From Roseiarcus sp963749715 (lineage in GTDB: Bacteria > Pseudomonadota > Alphaproteobacteria > Rhizobiales > Beijerinckiaceae), in the NCBI GenBank assembly GCA_963749715.1, contig CAVVNR010000003.1:178049-242048 (forward strand): DNA of 64,000 nt, in the 5' to 3' direction. Below, one piece after another: positions 54,934 to 64,000 of this stretch (within the stretch, counting starts at the first letter, position 1; every line of letters begins with the position of its first letter). The position numbers and the translations under genes were made by a program. Under the pieces are notes generated by a model, which was given only the letters and a program-made list of their open reading frames with translations, made no database searches and was not told the DNA's origin.

Positions 54934-57900
54934 ATGCCCGTTCGCCGGCCCCGAGTTTCCACGATTCCCTCCGGGGCGCCATTTCTGCCGACCGTGAGTC
55001 GCGCTCTCCTGGACGGCGTCCTGGTTGAAGGCTTCCCGGGAGCCGGCGGGGCGATGGCGCTGGCCGACGCCACGATCTACGTGCCGACGCAGCGGGCCGC
55101 AGGGGCGCTCGCCAAAGCGCTGCTCGCGGCAAGCGGCGCGCGGAGCCTCATCCTGCCGCGGATCGCTCCCCTTGGAGCGTTCGAACCGGATGAGGCGTCC
55201 ATGGACTTCGCCGCCGAGGGCGAGGAGGCGCCGCGCCCCGCGCTGCCGCAGGCGGTCGGCGCCTTGACCCGCCGCCACACGCTCGCGACCCTGACCCGCG
55301 CCTGGGGCCAGGCGCTTCGCGGCGCGATTCGCGAGGTTGACGCGGGCGGGCGGCTCGTCGTCGATCCCGCCGAGCCGGCCTTGGTCGCCGCGACACCCGC
55401 TCAGGCCTATGCGCTCGCCGGCGATCTGGCGGCGCTGATCGACGATATGATCATCGAGGGCGCCCCCTGGTCGAAGATCGAGACGCTGGCGCCCGAGGCC
55501 TACGATTCCTATTGGCGCATCACCCTCGACTTCCTCAAGATCGCCTTCGCCCGTTGGCCGCAGTGGCTTGCCGAACACGGCCTCATCGACCGGGCGAAGC
55601 GGATCGCGCTCCTGATCGACGACGAAATCAGCGCGCTCGCCGGCGGAGCGCGGCGCGGTCCGACCATCATCGCCGGCTCGACCGGCGCCAATCGCGCAAC
55701 CGCGCGCCTCATCGCGGCGATCGCGCGCGCGCCCGAGGGCGCGGTCGTCCTGCCCGATCTCGACCTCAATCTCGACGAAAATGCCTGGGCGATGATCGGC
55801 GGAAGCGACGGCGCCGCACAAGGTCTCGCCGGCCATCCGCAGGCGTTGCTGCATCGGCTGATCGGCGCGATCGGCGTCAAACGCGACGAGGTCGCGCCCC
55901 TTGGGTCGTCCACGCCTGCGCTTGCGGCGCGCTCGGCATTCTTGACCGAGGCGCTGCGTCCCGCGGAATCGACCGATCGCTGGCGCGAGCGGGCGGGTGC
56001 GTTGTCGCCGCCGGGCATCGCCGCCGCGCTCGCGCAGGTTACGCTCCTGGTCGCCGACAATGAGAACGAAGAAGCTCTGGCGCTGGCGATCGCGATGCGC
56101 GAGACGCTCGAGACGCCTGGCAAGACCGCGGCCCTCATTACCCCCGATCCGTCGATCGCCCGGAGGGTGTCGGCCGAGCTTCAGCGATGGGGGGTCGAGG
56201 TCGAGGATTCGGCCGGACGCACGCTCGGGCAAAGCCCGGCTGGCGCGTTCGCCAGGCTCATCCTCAAAGCCGCGATCGAGTTCACGCCGCGCTCGTTCCT
56301 CGCGCTCCTCGCTCATCCGGCGGCGCGATTCGGCCGCGCGCGCGCCGACATCGAAAATGCGACCCGCGCGTTGGAGCTCGCCATCTTTCGAGCCATTCCG
56401 CTGAAGTCGCTCGATGACCTCGATCGGGCATTCGTTGCGGCGCGCCGCGCCGCCGAGGACGTGCATGCGCATCCCGCGGTCCGCCGCGTCGGCGAGGCCG
56501 AGCGGCGGGCGGCCGAAGCGCTGGCGCGCGACGTCGCGGGCGCCCTCGCCCCTTTGCGCGCGCTTGGAGCCGCCGGGTCGTTGCGCGACTGCCTCGCCCT
56601 GCATCGGGCTATCGTCTCCTCCGCGCTCGCTCGCCCCAGGGGGGCGGCGTTCGTCGCGATCGAGGATGCGCACGGGTTCGAGCCGTTGACCGAGCTCATG
56701 GAGGAATGGAGCGAGGCTGCGGTCGAGAGCGTCTTCCCGACTGCGCTGCACGAATACGCGGCTTTGTTCGACGATGCGCTGGCTGGGGCGCGCGCTCCGT
56801 CGGCGAGCGGCGGCCACCCGCGCCTGCAGATCCTCGGCCTGCTCGAAGCGCGCCTGCTCAATTTCGATTGCGTGCTTCTGGCGGGCCTCGACGAGATCGG
56901 TCTGGCCGCCGGCCGTTGAGACCGACGCCTTCCTCAACCGGCCGATGCGCGCCGCGCTCGGCCTCACCGCGCCGGAGCGGCGCATCGGCCAGACGGCGCA
57001 TGATTTCGTCGCCGCGCTCGGGGCGCGCGAGGCGGTCTTGAGCCGCGCGAGGAAACGCGGCGGCGAACCGACCGTGGCCTCGCGTTTTCTGCAGCGCCTC
57101 GCCGCCGCGGCCGGCGCAGGCTCGCAGGCGATGATGGACGCCGAGAATCGCGGCGGGCGCTATCTCGCCTTCGCCCGCGCGCTCGATCAGCCAACCGAGT
57201 TCCGCTCGTGGCGAAGACCAGCGCCGCGCCCGCCGGTGGAGCTGCGCCCGCACGCCCTGAGCGTCACACGGATCGAGACCTTGCGGCGCGACCCCTACGC
57301 GATCTTCGCCGAATATGTTCTGCGCCTGAAGCCGCTCGAGGCGGTCGAGCGCGAGATCGGGCCGCGCGAGACGGGCAATGCGTGGCACGCCGCGCTGCAG
57401 GAATTTGTCGAGGCCTACCCGTTCGGCGCCCTCCCGCCGGAAGCGCGCGATCATTTGTTCTCGATTGCGCTCGCCCGCTTTGCGCCGCTGCGCGCCGATC
57501 CGGCCTTCGCCGGTCTCAACTGGCCCAATATCGAGGAGAGCCTCGACTTCTTTCTCGCCTTCGAGCGCGATACGCGCGCCGACATCGCGCAGGTCTGGGT
57601 CGAGCGGCAGGGCGCAATCGTTATTCCGCTGGCGAGCGGCATGCCATTCAAGCTCAGCGCGCGGGCGGACCGAATCGACCTCCTGCGCTCGGGCGGCGCG
57701 AGGCTTATCGACTACAAGAGCGGAGCGCCGCCCGGGTCTCGCGAAGTCGCGGTCGGATTTGCTCCGCAGCTGACATTGGAAGCGGCGATGCTGCGGCGCG
57801 GCGGATTTCAAGGGCTGCCGCAGCTTGAGCCCGCGGAGGCGCTCTATCTGAAGCTCGGCGGCGCCGACGGGGGCGCCGCCAGGCGCGCCGGCGGCGAAAA

Positions 57901-58096
57901 GGCCGATATTCGAAAGCTCTCCGAGAAGCATTTCGCCGAACTGAAAATGCTGCTCGACGCGTTCGCCTGCCAGGAGACGCCCTACCTGTCGCGCCCGTTC
58001 CCCAAATTCGCGAGCCGCTTCTCCGATTACGACCATCTCGCCCGCGTCAAGGAATGGTCGACGGCAGGCGATGACGAAACGGGGGATGCGCCGTGA
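54934..58096 (+). CDS. addB: Double-strand break repair protein AddB; frameshifted as sequenced
   Basis: AddB is the second subunit of the AddAB helicase-nuclease that processes double-strand ends for recombination. The first frame (MPVRRPRVSTIPSGAPFLPTV ... AALIDDMIIEGAPW ... PRLQILGLLEARLLNFDCVLLAGLDE) stops at a TGA at 56917-56919. The continuation WPPAVETDAFLNRPMRAALGL lies in the next frame, so one extra base sits near 56898-56902. The second part includes LRPHALSVTRIETLRRDPYAIFAEYVLRLKPLE and the nuclease motif ARLIDYKSGAPP. The joined protein is about 1050 residues, the normal size. The stop overlaps the addA GTG (58093-58096). Confidence 0.92.
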
Positions 58097-61000
58097 CCCG
58101 CCCCCTCGCGATCCCGGAGCCCTTGCGGGAACGGCAAGCCCGGGCCTCGAACCCGAGGACCTCGGCCTGGGTGTCCGCCAACGCAGGCAGCGGCAAGACT
58201 CATGTCCTGACGCAGCGGGTCTTGAGGCTCCTGATCGACGGAACTCCGCCTGCGCAAATCCTTTGCCTCGCTTACACCAAGGCGGCGGCGGCCAACATGG
58301 CGGACCGCATTTTCACCGAGCTCGCGAGGTGGACGAGCCTCGGCGACGACGCCTTGTCGAAGGCCATTGTCGCGGCCGGCGCGTCGGCCGCAAGTCCGCA
58401 TGACCTCGCGTTCGCGCGGCAATTGTTCGCGCGCACGATCGAGACGCCGGGAGGGCTCAAGATCCAGACGCTGCACGCATTCGCCGAGCGATTGCTGCGG
58501 CTCTTTCCGTTCGAGGCCAACGTCCCCGCGCATTTCAAAGTCATCGACGAACGCGAATTGAATCTGCTGCTGCTTGAGGCGCGCGACGCCGCGCTCACCG
58601 TGCTCGGCGCCGCGCCGGAGAGCAAGGGCGCGCTCGATACGGTCGCGCGCGAATCGGGGGCCCACGCCTTCGGCGACCTCCTGAAGGAGGCGCTTGTCGC
58701 ATCCGACGCGTTCAATGCTCACAATGGCGCGCCGGGCTACGTCGCCGCGCTCCGCGGAGCGCTTGGACTTGCGCCCGGAGCGACGGCGGCGACCATCGAG
58801 GCCGAGATGCTCGCGGGCGATATGGGGCGCGCTTGGCGCGGAGCATGGGCGCACGGGCTTGACGCAGGCAGGAGCAAGGACCGGGAATTCGCGGCGAGAC
58901 TCCGCGCGGCGGATGGCGAAAGTCCGCAGGAAGCTCGAGTTCGGGCGCTGCTGGACGCGTTCTTCGCCCAAGAGGTCGGTAGGGTTGGGGAAGGCGAGCC
59001 GCGAGGCGGCGAAAATGGACATCTGACCACCAGAACCCTGCGCGACAGATTTCCCGCGCTCGAGAACGACCTGCGCCGCGAGCGGGATCGCCTGATCATT
59101 TGGCGCCAACGCCGCCGCGCCGCTCTGACGCTTGAACGCAGCGGCGCCCTGTTCGCCGTCGTCAAGGCGATCCTTTCGACCTTCGCGCGAATGAAAGCCG
59201 AGCGCGGCGCGCTCGATTTCAACGATCTGATCGCACGGGCGCTCACGCTGATGACGCGGTCGAGCGCCGCCTGGGTGCTGCACAAGCTCGACTATGGGCT
59301 CGATCACCTGCTTCTCGACGAAGCCCAGGACGCCTCCGCGCCGCAATGGGGCATTCTGGCTGCGCTCAGCGCCGAGTTCTTCGCCGGCGCCGGCGCGCGC
59401 GCCGCGAGCCGCACCATATTTGCGGTCGGCGACGAGAAACAGTCGATTTTCGCCTTCCAGGGCGCGGCGCCCCAGATGTTCGCCGAAATGAAACGCGCCT
59501 TCGAACAGCGTCATCGCAACGCCGAACGGCCCTTCGCCGATGTCCCCCTGACCTTCTCGTTCCGGTCGTCGCAGACGATTCTCGACGCCGTCGACAAGAC
59601 TTTTGCATTTGAACCGGCCTGGCGCGGCGTCGCCGCTGTCGGGGAGCCGCCGCCCAAGCATGAGGCGATCCGCCGCGACTTGAAAGGCGTCGTCGAGCTG
59701 TGGCCGCCGATCGCCGCGAATCCCGCGATCGACCCGGAAGACTGGCGCCTGCCGCTCGACCAGGCATCGCCGGACGACCCGCCGGTGGTCCTGGCGAAGC
59801 GCATCGCCACAGTCATCAGGCGATGGGTGTCGGCATCCTCGCGCGAGCGCGTGGTCGACCCGAAAACAGGCGACGTCCGGCGGATTCGCGAAGGCGACGT
59901 GTTGATCCTGGTTCGCAGCCGAAACGCGTTCTTCGAGGCGATGGTGCGGGCGCTCAAGGGCGCGCAGCTGAAAGCCGCGGGCGCCGACCGGCTGAAGCTC
60001 AAGGACCATATCGCGGCGATGGACCTCATCGCCGCCGGTCGTGCCGCGCTGCTGCCCGACGACGATCTCACGCTCGCCTCGGCGCTCAAGTCTCCCCTGA
60101 TCGGACTTGAGGACGATACGCTGCTCGGGCTCGCCGCGGGACGAAGGGGTTCGCTCGCCGCGGCGCTCGCGGCATCGGACGAGGATTTCGCGCGCGAAGC
60201 CGCACGCCGGATCGGTACGTGGCGGTCGCGGGCGAAGGCGCTTTCGCCTTTCGCTTTCTACGCTCTTCTCCTCGGCGAGGACGGCGGCCGGCGAGCCCTG
60301 ATCGGCCGCCTCGGGCCCGAAGCCGCCGACCCGGTCGACGAATTCCTGGCCCTGGCGCTCGCCCATGAGCAGCGAGTGGCGCCCTCGCTGCATGATTTTC
60401 TCGCCGAGGTCGAGGCGGCCGACTCCGAGATCAAACGCGATATGGAGGTCGAGACGGAGGGTGTGCGGGTTCTGACCGTGCACGCCAGCAAAGGACTCGA
60501 GGCGCCGATCGTCTTCCTGCCCGACGCGTGCGGCGCGCCCAGTGGCCGGCAGGATCCCAAGCTGATGCGGCTTTCGCCGGCCAGGCCCGGCGACCCGCCG
60601 CTGTTCGCCTGGGCCAAAGCGGCGAGCGGGGATGCGGATGCGGTCGCCGCGGCGCGGTCCCAGGCGCGCGCGAGCGCGGCGGGCGAGCATCGGCGGCTGC
60701 TCTATGTCGCCATGACCCGCGCGGCTCAGCGCCTCATCGTCGCCGGCCATGAAACCGCCAACGGCCGTCCCCCCGATTGCTGGTACGACCTCGTCCATGC
60801 CGGTCTTGCCGACTCGCTGGTCAGGGCGCCCGCCCCGTTCGACGAGGAGAAGGTGATTCTCCGCTATGGCGAAGGCCTTAGCGCGAAAGATGACGCCGAA
60901 ACGCCGCAGATTCGCCCGGCCAAGCCGCTGCCCGCCTGGCTCCTCGCCCAAGCGGCGCGGGAATTGATCGCCGCCTCCCTGAGGCCCTCGCGCGTCGGCG

Positions 61001-61536
61001 AGTCCGGCGAGGGCGATCGCCAGCGGGTCCATGAAGGCCGGCTCGCCCACGCCCTGCTTGAGATGCTGCCGGACTTAGCCCCGCAACTTCGCGCGAGCGC
61101 GGCGAGCGCATATCTCGACAAATGGGGCGGCGGGCTCGCCGATTCGGCGCGGGCCGGCCTCGCCGCCAAGGTTCTGGCGGCGATCGGCGCGTCCGATCTG
61201 AGCTGGCTCTTTGGCCCCGGATCCCGGGGCGAAGTGCCGCTGACCGGCGTTCTGTCCCGCCGCGGGCGGCCGGACCTACCCTATGGCGGCCGTCTCGACC
61301 GGCTGGCCGTGACCGACCAAGGCGTATCGATCGTCGATTTCAAACTCGGCGCGAAGCCGGATCGCCCTGCGGCGGCCCATGTCGCCCAACTCGCGCTCTA
61401 TCGCGCGGCTTTGGCGCCGCACTATGCCGGGCTGCCGATTCGCGCCGCGCTCGTCTATCTCGACGGGCCGACGCTCGCGCCGATCGGCGAATGGGAGCTT
61501 GAGGCGGCGCTCGGCAGGCTCGAAGCGTCCCCCTGA
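58093..61536 (+). CDS. addA: Double-strand break repair helicase AddA
   Basis: The 1147-residue protein is the UvrD-type helicase and nuclease subunit of AddAB. Walker A is in WVSANAGSGKTHVLTQRVLRLL near residue 35, followed by LCLAYTKAAAANMADRI. DEAQD is in LLLDEAQDASAPQW near 420, then FAVGDEKQSIFAFQGA and the late motif VLTVHASKGLEAPIVFLPD. The C-terminal RecB-like nuclease domain has the catalytic GVSIVDFKLGAKPDR. No frameshift is seen. The trxA gene that often follows addA in this group is absent. Confidence 0.95.
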   Translation: MTRPLAIPEPLRERQARASNPRTSAWVSANAGSGKTHVLTQRVLRLLIDGTPPAQILCLAYTKAAAANMADRIFTELARWTSLGDDALSKAIVAAGASAASPHDLAFARQLFARTIETPGGLKIQTLHAFAERLLRLFPFEANVPAHFKVIDERELNLLLLEARDAALTVLGAAPESKGALDTVARESGAHAFGDLLKEALVASDAFNAHNGAPGYVAALRGALGLAPGATAATIEAEMLAGDMGRAWRGAWAHGLDAGRSKDREFAARLRAADGESPQEARVRALLDAFFAQEVGRVGEGEPRGGENGHLTTRTLRDRFPALENDLRRERDRLIIWRQRRRAALTLERSGALFAVVKAILSTFARMKAERGALDFNDLIARALTLMTRSSAAWVLHKLDYGLDHLLLDEAQDASAPQWGILAALSAEFFAGAGARAASRTIFAVGDEKQSIFAFQGAAPQMFAEMKRAFEQRHRNAERPFADVPLTFSFRSSQTILDAVDKTFAFEPAWRGVAAVGEPPPKHEAIRRDLKGVVELWPPIAANPAIDPEDWRLPLDQASPDDPPVVLAKRIATVIRRWVSASSRERVVDPKTGDVRRIREGDVLILVRSRNAFFEAMVRALKGAQLKAAGADRLKLKDHIAAMDLIAAGRAALLPDDDLTLASALKSPLIGLEDDTLLGLAAGRRGSLAAALAASDEDFAREAARRIGTWRSRAKALSPFAFYALLLGEDGGRRALIGRLGPEAADPVDEFLALALAHEQRVAPSLHDFLAEVEAADSEIKRDMEVETEGVRVLTVHASKGLEAPIVFLPDACGAPSGRQDPKLMRLSPARPGDPPLFAWAKAASGDADAVAAARSQARASAAGEHRRLLYVAMTRAAQRLIVAGHETANGRPPDCWYDLVHAGLADSLVRAPAPFDEEKVILRYGEGLSAKDDAETPQIRPAKPLPAWLLAQAARELIAASLRPSRVGESGEGDRQRVHEGRLAHALLEMLPDLAPQLRASAASAYLDKWGGGLADSARAGLAAKVLAAIGASDLSWLFGPGSRGEVPLTGVLSRRGRPDLPYGGRLDRLAVTDQGVSIVDFKLGAKPDRPAAAHVAQLALYRAALAPHYAGLPIRAALVYLDGPTLAPIGEWELEAALGRLEASP

Positions 61537-61644
61537 GAAGGCCGATAAACCCGCGGAAATCGCAGCTTTGTCCCGGAATTCCGCTGGGGAGCAATCGGTT
61601 GATTGCCTTGATGAGGTCGCATTTGCTGGCCAAGGTCGCGCGCG

Positions 61645-62961
61645 ATGGCGAGCGGAATGCGTCGGGGCGGGCGCCCGGTAAAGTTGTCTTTTGGTGTGGA
61701 AAAGCCTGGGCGGGGACCGCGACGCGGAGCCGTTTCCTCGGCGGCTGCGCTCGGCCTTGCCATGCTGCTCGCGGGAGAGGGCGTCGCGGCCCAGTCCAAC
61801 AAGTCGCCATCTGGGATGGTGCCTTACACCCACCCGGTCTATCGTAATGGCGTACGAGTTCTGTGGCATGGCGCATGGCGCGGCAGCCAGGGCCGGGCCG
61901 GCGGCCGATATGAACACGCGGCCTCGGCGGCAGCGGTCGCCGCAGCCTCCACGGCGGCGCAACCGCCAGCTGCGAAAGAGTTTTCCGTCCTTGCCGACCC
62001 TGCCGACGCCAGGGCGAGCCGGATGGCCAAGGACTTCGCGGCGGTCATGAGTTCGAGCGGCGCGCCGGGACATGCGATCGTCGGCGCCACGTCGCCAAAC
62101 GGTCTCGGCAAGGTTGTCAAGGCCGATCTCGCCGACTTTGCGATTGTCTCGCTGGACAGTCTCGTCGCCAGCGCCAAGGGCGATCCTGATTGGATGAAGC
62201 GCGCCCCTTACGTTGCACGCCTCGCCCCCGAGACCCTGGAGGTGATCGCCTCGCGCGATGTCAAGTCGATCAACGACTTACAGGGGAAGTTGGTCAGCTT
62301 TGGCGACCTCGACAGCGCCGCCTCGACCAGTGGGAGAATGTTGTTCTCCCGCCTCGGAGTGACGCCCAATCAAACCAATGGGCCGCTGCCGGAGGCGCTT
62401 GACGCGCTCGCGGCCGGCAAAGTCGATGCGGTCGTCGTCCTGGGCGCCGAGGAGTCGCAGGTGAACGACTTTGGCGGCGATGGGCGCTTTCACGTCGTCG
62501 CCGTCCCCTGGTCGGCGACTTTGGAGCCGGTCTACGCCCCCGCTCATGTCACCGCGGCCGAAAGGCCGAATCTCGTGGACGCAACGACGCCGGTCGAAAC
62601 GGTCGGCGAGCCGATGGCGATCATCGCGCTTGACGCGCCGCCGGGATCGCCGCGGGCGGACGCGCTCGGCCGGCTGGCGCGGGTTTTCTTCGACAATTAT
62701 GACGCGTTCCTGAGCGAGGGCCACGATCCTCGCTGGCTCGACGTCAACCTCGCGGCCGACGCCTCGTGGCCGGGCGAACCCTGGCCCCGGCTGGCGGCGG
62801 CGCAAAGCTGGCTGGACGCGAAGAAGGCGGCTGTCGACGCCTCTCTCGACGCTTTCCGCGCTTCCGCCAAGTCCGCCGCCGATTCGCCGAGCTGGCCGAG
62901 CGCGGCCGATTCGGATCGGCTCTATGACGGCCTGACCCGCTGGCGCGGGCTGATGCAGTAA
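61645..62961 (+). CDS. Periplasmic TAXI-family (TRAP-type) solute-binding-like protein
   Basis: The 438-residue protein has an N-terminal export signal (RRGAVSSAAALGLAMLLAGEGVAAQ). A low-complexity Ala/Gly stretch follows, and from about residue 105 there is a periplasmic-binding-protein fold of the TAXI/NMT1-like kind (MAKDFAAVMSSSGAPGHAIVGATSPNGLGKVVKADLADFAIVSLDSL, then LVSFGDLDSAASTSGRMLFSRLGV). TAXI proteins usually serve TRAP transporters, but no permease gene is adjacent. TTG or ATG starts just upstream or downstream are possible. GGGAGG after its stop belongs to the next gene, 13 bases on. Confidence 0.72.
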   Translation: MASGMRRGGRPVKLSFGVEKPGRGPRRGAVSSAAALGLAMLLAGEGVAAQSNKSPSGMVPYTHPVYRNGVRVLWHGAWRGSQGRAGGRYEHAASAAAVAAASTAAQPPAAKEFSVLADPADARASRMAKDFAAVMSSSGAPGHAIVGATSPNGLGKVVKADLADFAIVSLDSLVASAKGDPDWMKRAPYVARLAPETLEVIASRDVKSINDLQGKLVSFGDLDSAASTSGRMLFSRLGVTPNQTNGPLPEALDALAAGKVDAVVVLGAEESQVNDFGGDGRFHVVAVPWSATLEPVYAPAHVTAAERPNLVDATTPVETVGEPMAIIALDAPPGSPRADALGRLARVFFDNYDAFLSEGHDPRWLDVNLAADASWPGEPWPRLAAAQSWLDAKKAAVDASLDAFRASAKSAADSPSWPSAADSDRLYDGLTRWRGLMQ

Positions 62962-62974
62962 GGGAGGATTCACG

Positions 62975-63544
62975 CTGGCCATTTCCTGGAAAGCACTCGC
63001 GAGCGTCCTCGCCGCCGCGTTCGCCGGGATTCTCGTGTTTGCTTGCTGGCCGCGGCTCGAGCCCTCGGCGCTGAATGTCAAGGCTGCGGTCGAGCAACCG
63101 GTTTTCGTCAAAGCGCCGGTCCTCGTATCGGCGTTGAAGGCGCCCGCCACAACGGCTCAGCCGATCGCCAAGGATGCGATCGGCAAGCTCGCGAGCGCGT
63201 TGCGCGATCAGCAGTCGGCGCTACGCGGCAAGGAAGGCGGCGGCCCCGGAGCGGCGCTGGCGATTCCGATCGACGATGGCCGCCGCCTGTGCGCGGAAGG
63301 CCTCGTCGCCTTCGCCAAGGGGGACATCGCGACCGCGCGCGCGTTTTTCGTCAGCGCCGCCGAGGCCGGCGACGCCCGGGCGCTGGTCGCGCTCGGCGAC
63401 ACCTTCGATCCGGCGACGCTGACCCGCCTCGGCGCCGTCGGGCTCAAGGGCGATGGGGCGAAAGCACGCGACTATTACGCGCGCGCCCTCGCCGCCGGGG
63501 CGACCGGAGCTCGCGAGCGGCTTGCGGCTTTGGCCGCGAAATAG
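62975..63544 (+). CDS. Membrane-anchored protein with Sel1/TPR-like C-terminus, unknown function
   Basis: Starting at CTG 62975, seven bases after GGGAGG, the 189-residue product begins MAISWKALASVLAAAFAGILVFACWPRLE, one N-terminal membrane span. An Ala/Pro-rich linker and a helical region follow (LCAEGLVAFAKGDIATARAFFVSAAEAGDARALVALGDTFD ... KARDYYARALAAGATGARERLAALAAK), which resembles one or two Sel1/TPR repeats. No ATG, GTG or TTG fits the ribosome site; GTG 63035 would cut the membrane span. It is probably cotranscribed with the TAXI-like gene and faces the periplasm. Confidence 0.65.
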   Translation: MAISWKALASVLAAAFAGILVFACWPRLEPSALNVKAAVEQPVFVKAPVLVSALKAPATTAQPIAKDAIGKLASALRDQQSALRGKEGGGPGAALAIPIDDGRRLCAEGLVAFAKGDIATARAFFVSAAEAGDARALVALGDTFDPATLTRLGAVGLKGDGAKARDYYARALAAGATGARERLAALAAK

Positions 63545-63767
63545 CGCTCGCCGATCCGCGACCGCAGAGCAATTTAGCCGCGCGCGGCCGACGCCGGGGA
63601 TTGCACCCAACCTCGCAAATTTGGCTGTGGAGCCGATCCCTTCGTCGTGCAATGTTTCAAAGCCGAAGGCGGCCCGTCTTGCGTCAACCAGTGACGGGTC
63701 AGCGTCGGTGTCGCGAAGCAGGCGGACAACCTCAGAACAATCGATTCGGGGATAGGGAGGGCGCTGG

Positions 63768-64000
63768 TGGGGGACACCGAGCACGAAATTCCAGTCCCGT
63801 CGGACCGGCAAGAAGTCGGGGTCATGACTGTCTCGGCGGGCGAGACCTGGTCGTTCTCGGCGGCCGGCGAGTGGAAGACTGGCTTCGTCAGTTGCGGCCC
63901 CGACGGCTATCGCAACTTCCTGTTCGACGCGCTTGAGTTCGCGCCGCGCGTGCCGGGCGAGGCGCGGCTCAAACTGATGGGCCGGCTCAACGACGAGCCC
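63768..64000 (+). CDS. Partial CDS running off the window end, lectin-like beta-rich protein, unknown
   Basis: GTG 63768 follows GGGAGG by six bases and opens a frame that continues to the window edge: MGDTEHEIPVPSDRQEVGVM, then TVSAGETWSFSAAGEWKTGFVSCGPDGY. The pattern VSAGETW-x-FSA-x-GEW is like the start of PA-IL-type or related beta-sandwich domains of unknown role. About 77 residues are visible. ATG 63825 is an alternative start. Confidence 0.55.

Noticed and set aside
53692..56985. A 1097-codon open frame on the minus strand opposite addB and cobC
   Set aside because: It is antisense to well-identified genes, has no recognisable domain and an Arg/Gly/Ala-rich composition typical of long shadow frames in very GC-rich DNA.
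58027..61050. A 1007-codon minus-strand frame opposite addA
   Set aside because: Same reason: it mirrors addA codons and shows no domain or motif of its own.

Overview
The window is high-GC DNA from an alphaproteobacterium, most likely of the order Hyphomicrobiales (Rhizobiales). The evidence is the malic enzyme with a phosphotransacetylase-like tail, the SigF/NrsF pair beside an MNIO (DUF692) operon, a TTAA-N7-TTAA CtrA-type box, an addB-addA helicase-nuclease pair, a hybrid aerobic cobalamin pathway, and several families of palindromic intergenic repeats typical of the group. No tRNA, rRNA, CRISPR array, phage or intact insertion sequence was seen.

Layout. 0-6 kb: end of a Kup potassium transporter, a family 25 glycosyltransferase, NADP-malic enzyme (minus strand) and a membrane adenylate-cyclase/TPR protein (minus). 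6-10 kb: B12-dependent methionine synthase behind a perfect inverted-repeat operator. 10-14 kb: an exported serine hydrolase with an inserted glycine-rich repeat domain, a DCC/lipase-maturation-factor protein, and dodecin. 14-19 kb: a glutathione transferase, an intracellular PHB depolymerase, an aldo/keto reductase and a DsbA-like protein. 18.5-22 kb: NrsF anti-sigma and SigF sigma factor, divergent from bufB-bufC-doxX. 22-27 kb: ChaB-cupin protein, two YdcH proteins, queG, a glutathione transferase, nicotinamidase and an LPG-synthase-like membrane protein. 27-30 kb: lgt-midA-pgeF operon. 30-35 kb: MFS transporter with flavin reductase, a restriction-enzyme remnant, an NHL protein and a DUF1275 protein.

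35-55 kb is a nearly complete corrin-ring pathway. A cobalamin riboswitch on the minus strand heads small ORF, DUF1636, cobW, cobN, cobG, cobH, cobI, cobJ. Around it lie cobK (+), cobL-cobE-cobM (-), cbiD (+), cobB (-), cobO-cobQ (+), cobD/cbiB (-) and cobC (+). The oxygen-dependent genes cobG and cobN coexist with the 'anaerobic-type' cbiD, and no cobF is seen. MetH at 6-10 kb is a consumer of the product. 55-61.5 kb: addB-addA. 61.6-64 kb: a TAXI-like periplasmic binding protein, a small membrane-anchored repeat protein and the start of another gene.

A strong property of this sequence is the number of apparent frameshifts. At least thirteen breaks interrupt otherwise well-conserved genes (serine hydrolase, DCC-LMF, aldo/keto reductase, queG twice, glutathione transferase, nicotinamidase twice, DUF1275, cobE, cobI, cobQ, addB). 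Several are one-base losses in homopolymers, and restoring the frame recovers exact start/stop overlaps with neighbours. Most are therefore likely sequencing or assembly indels rather than real gene decay. Such genes are listed once over their whole span.
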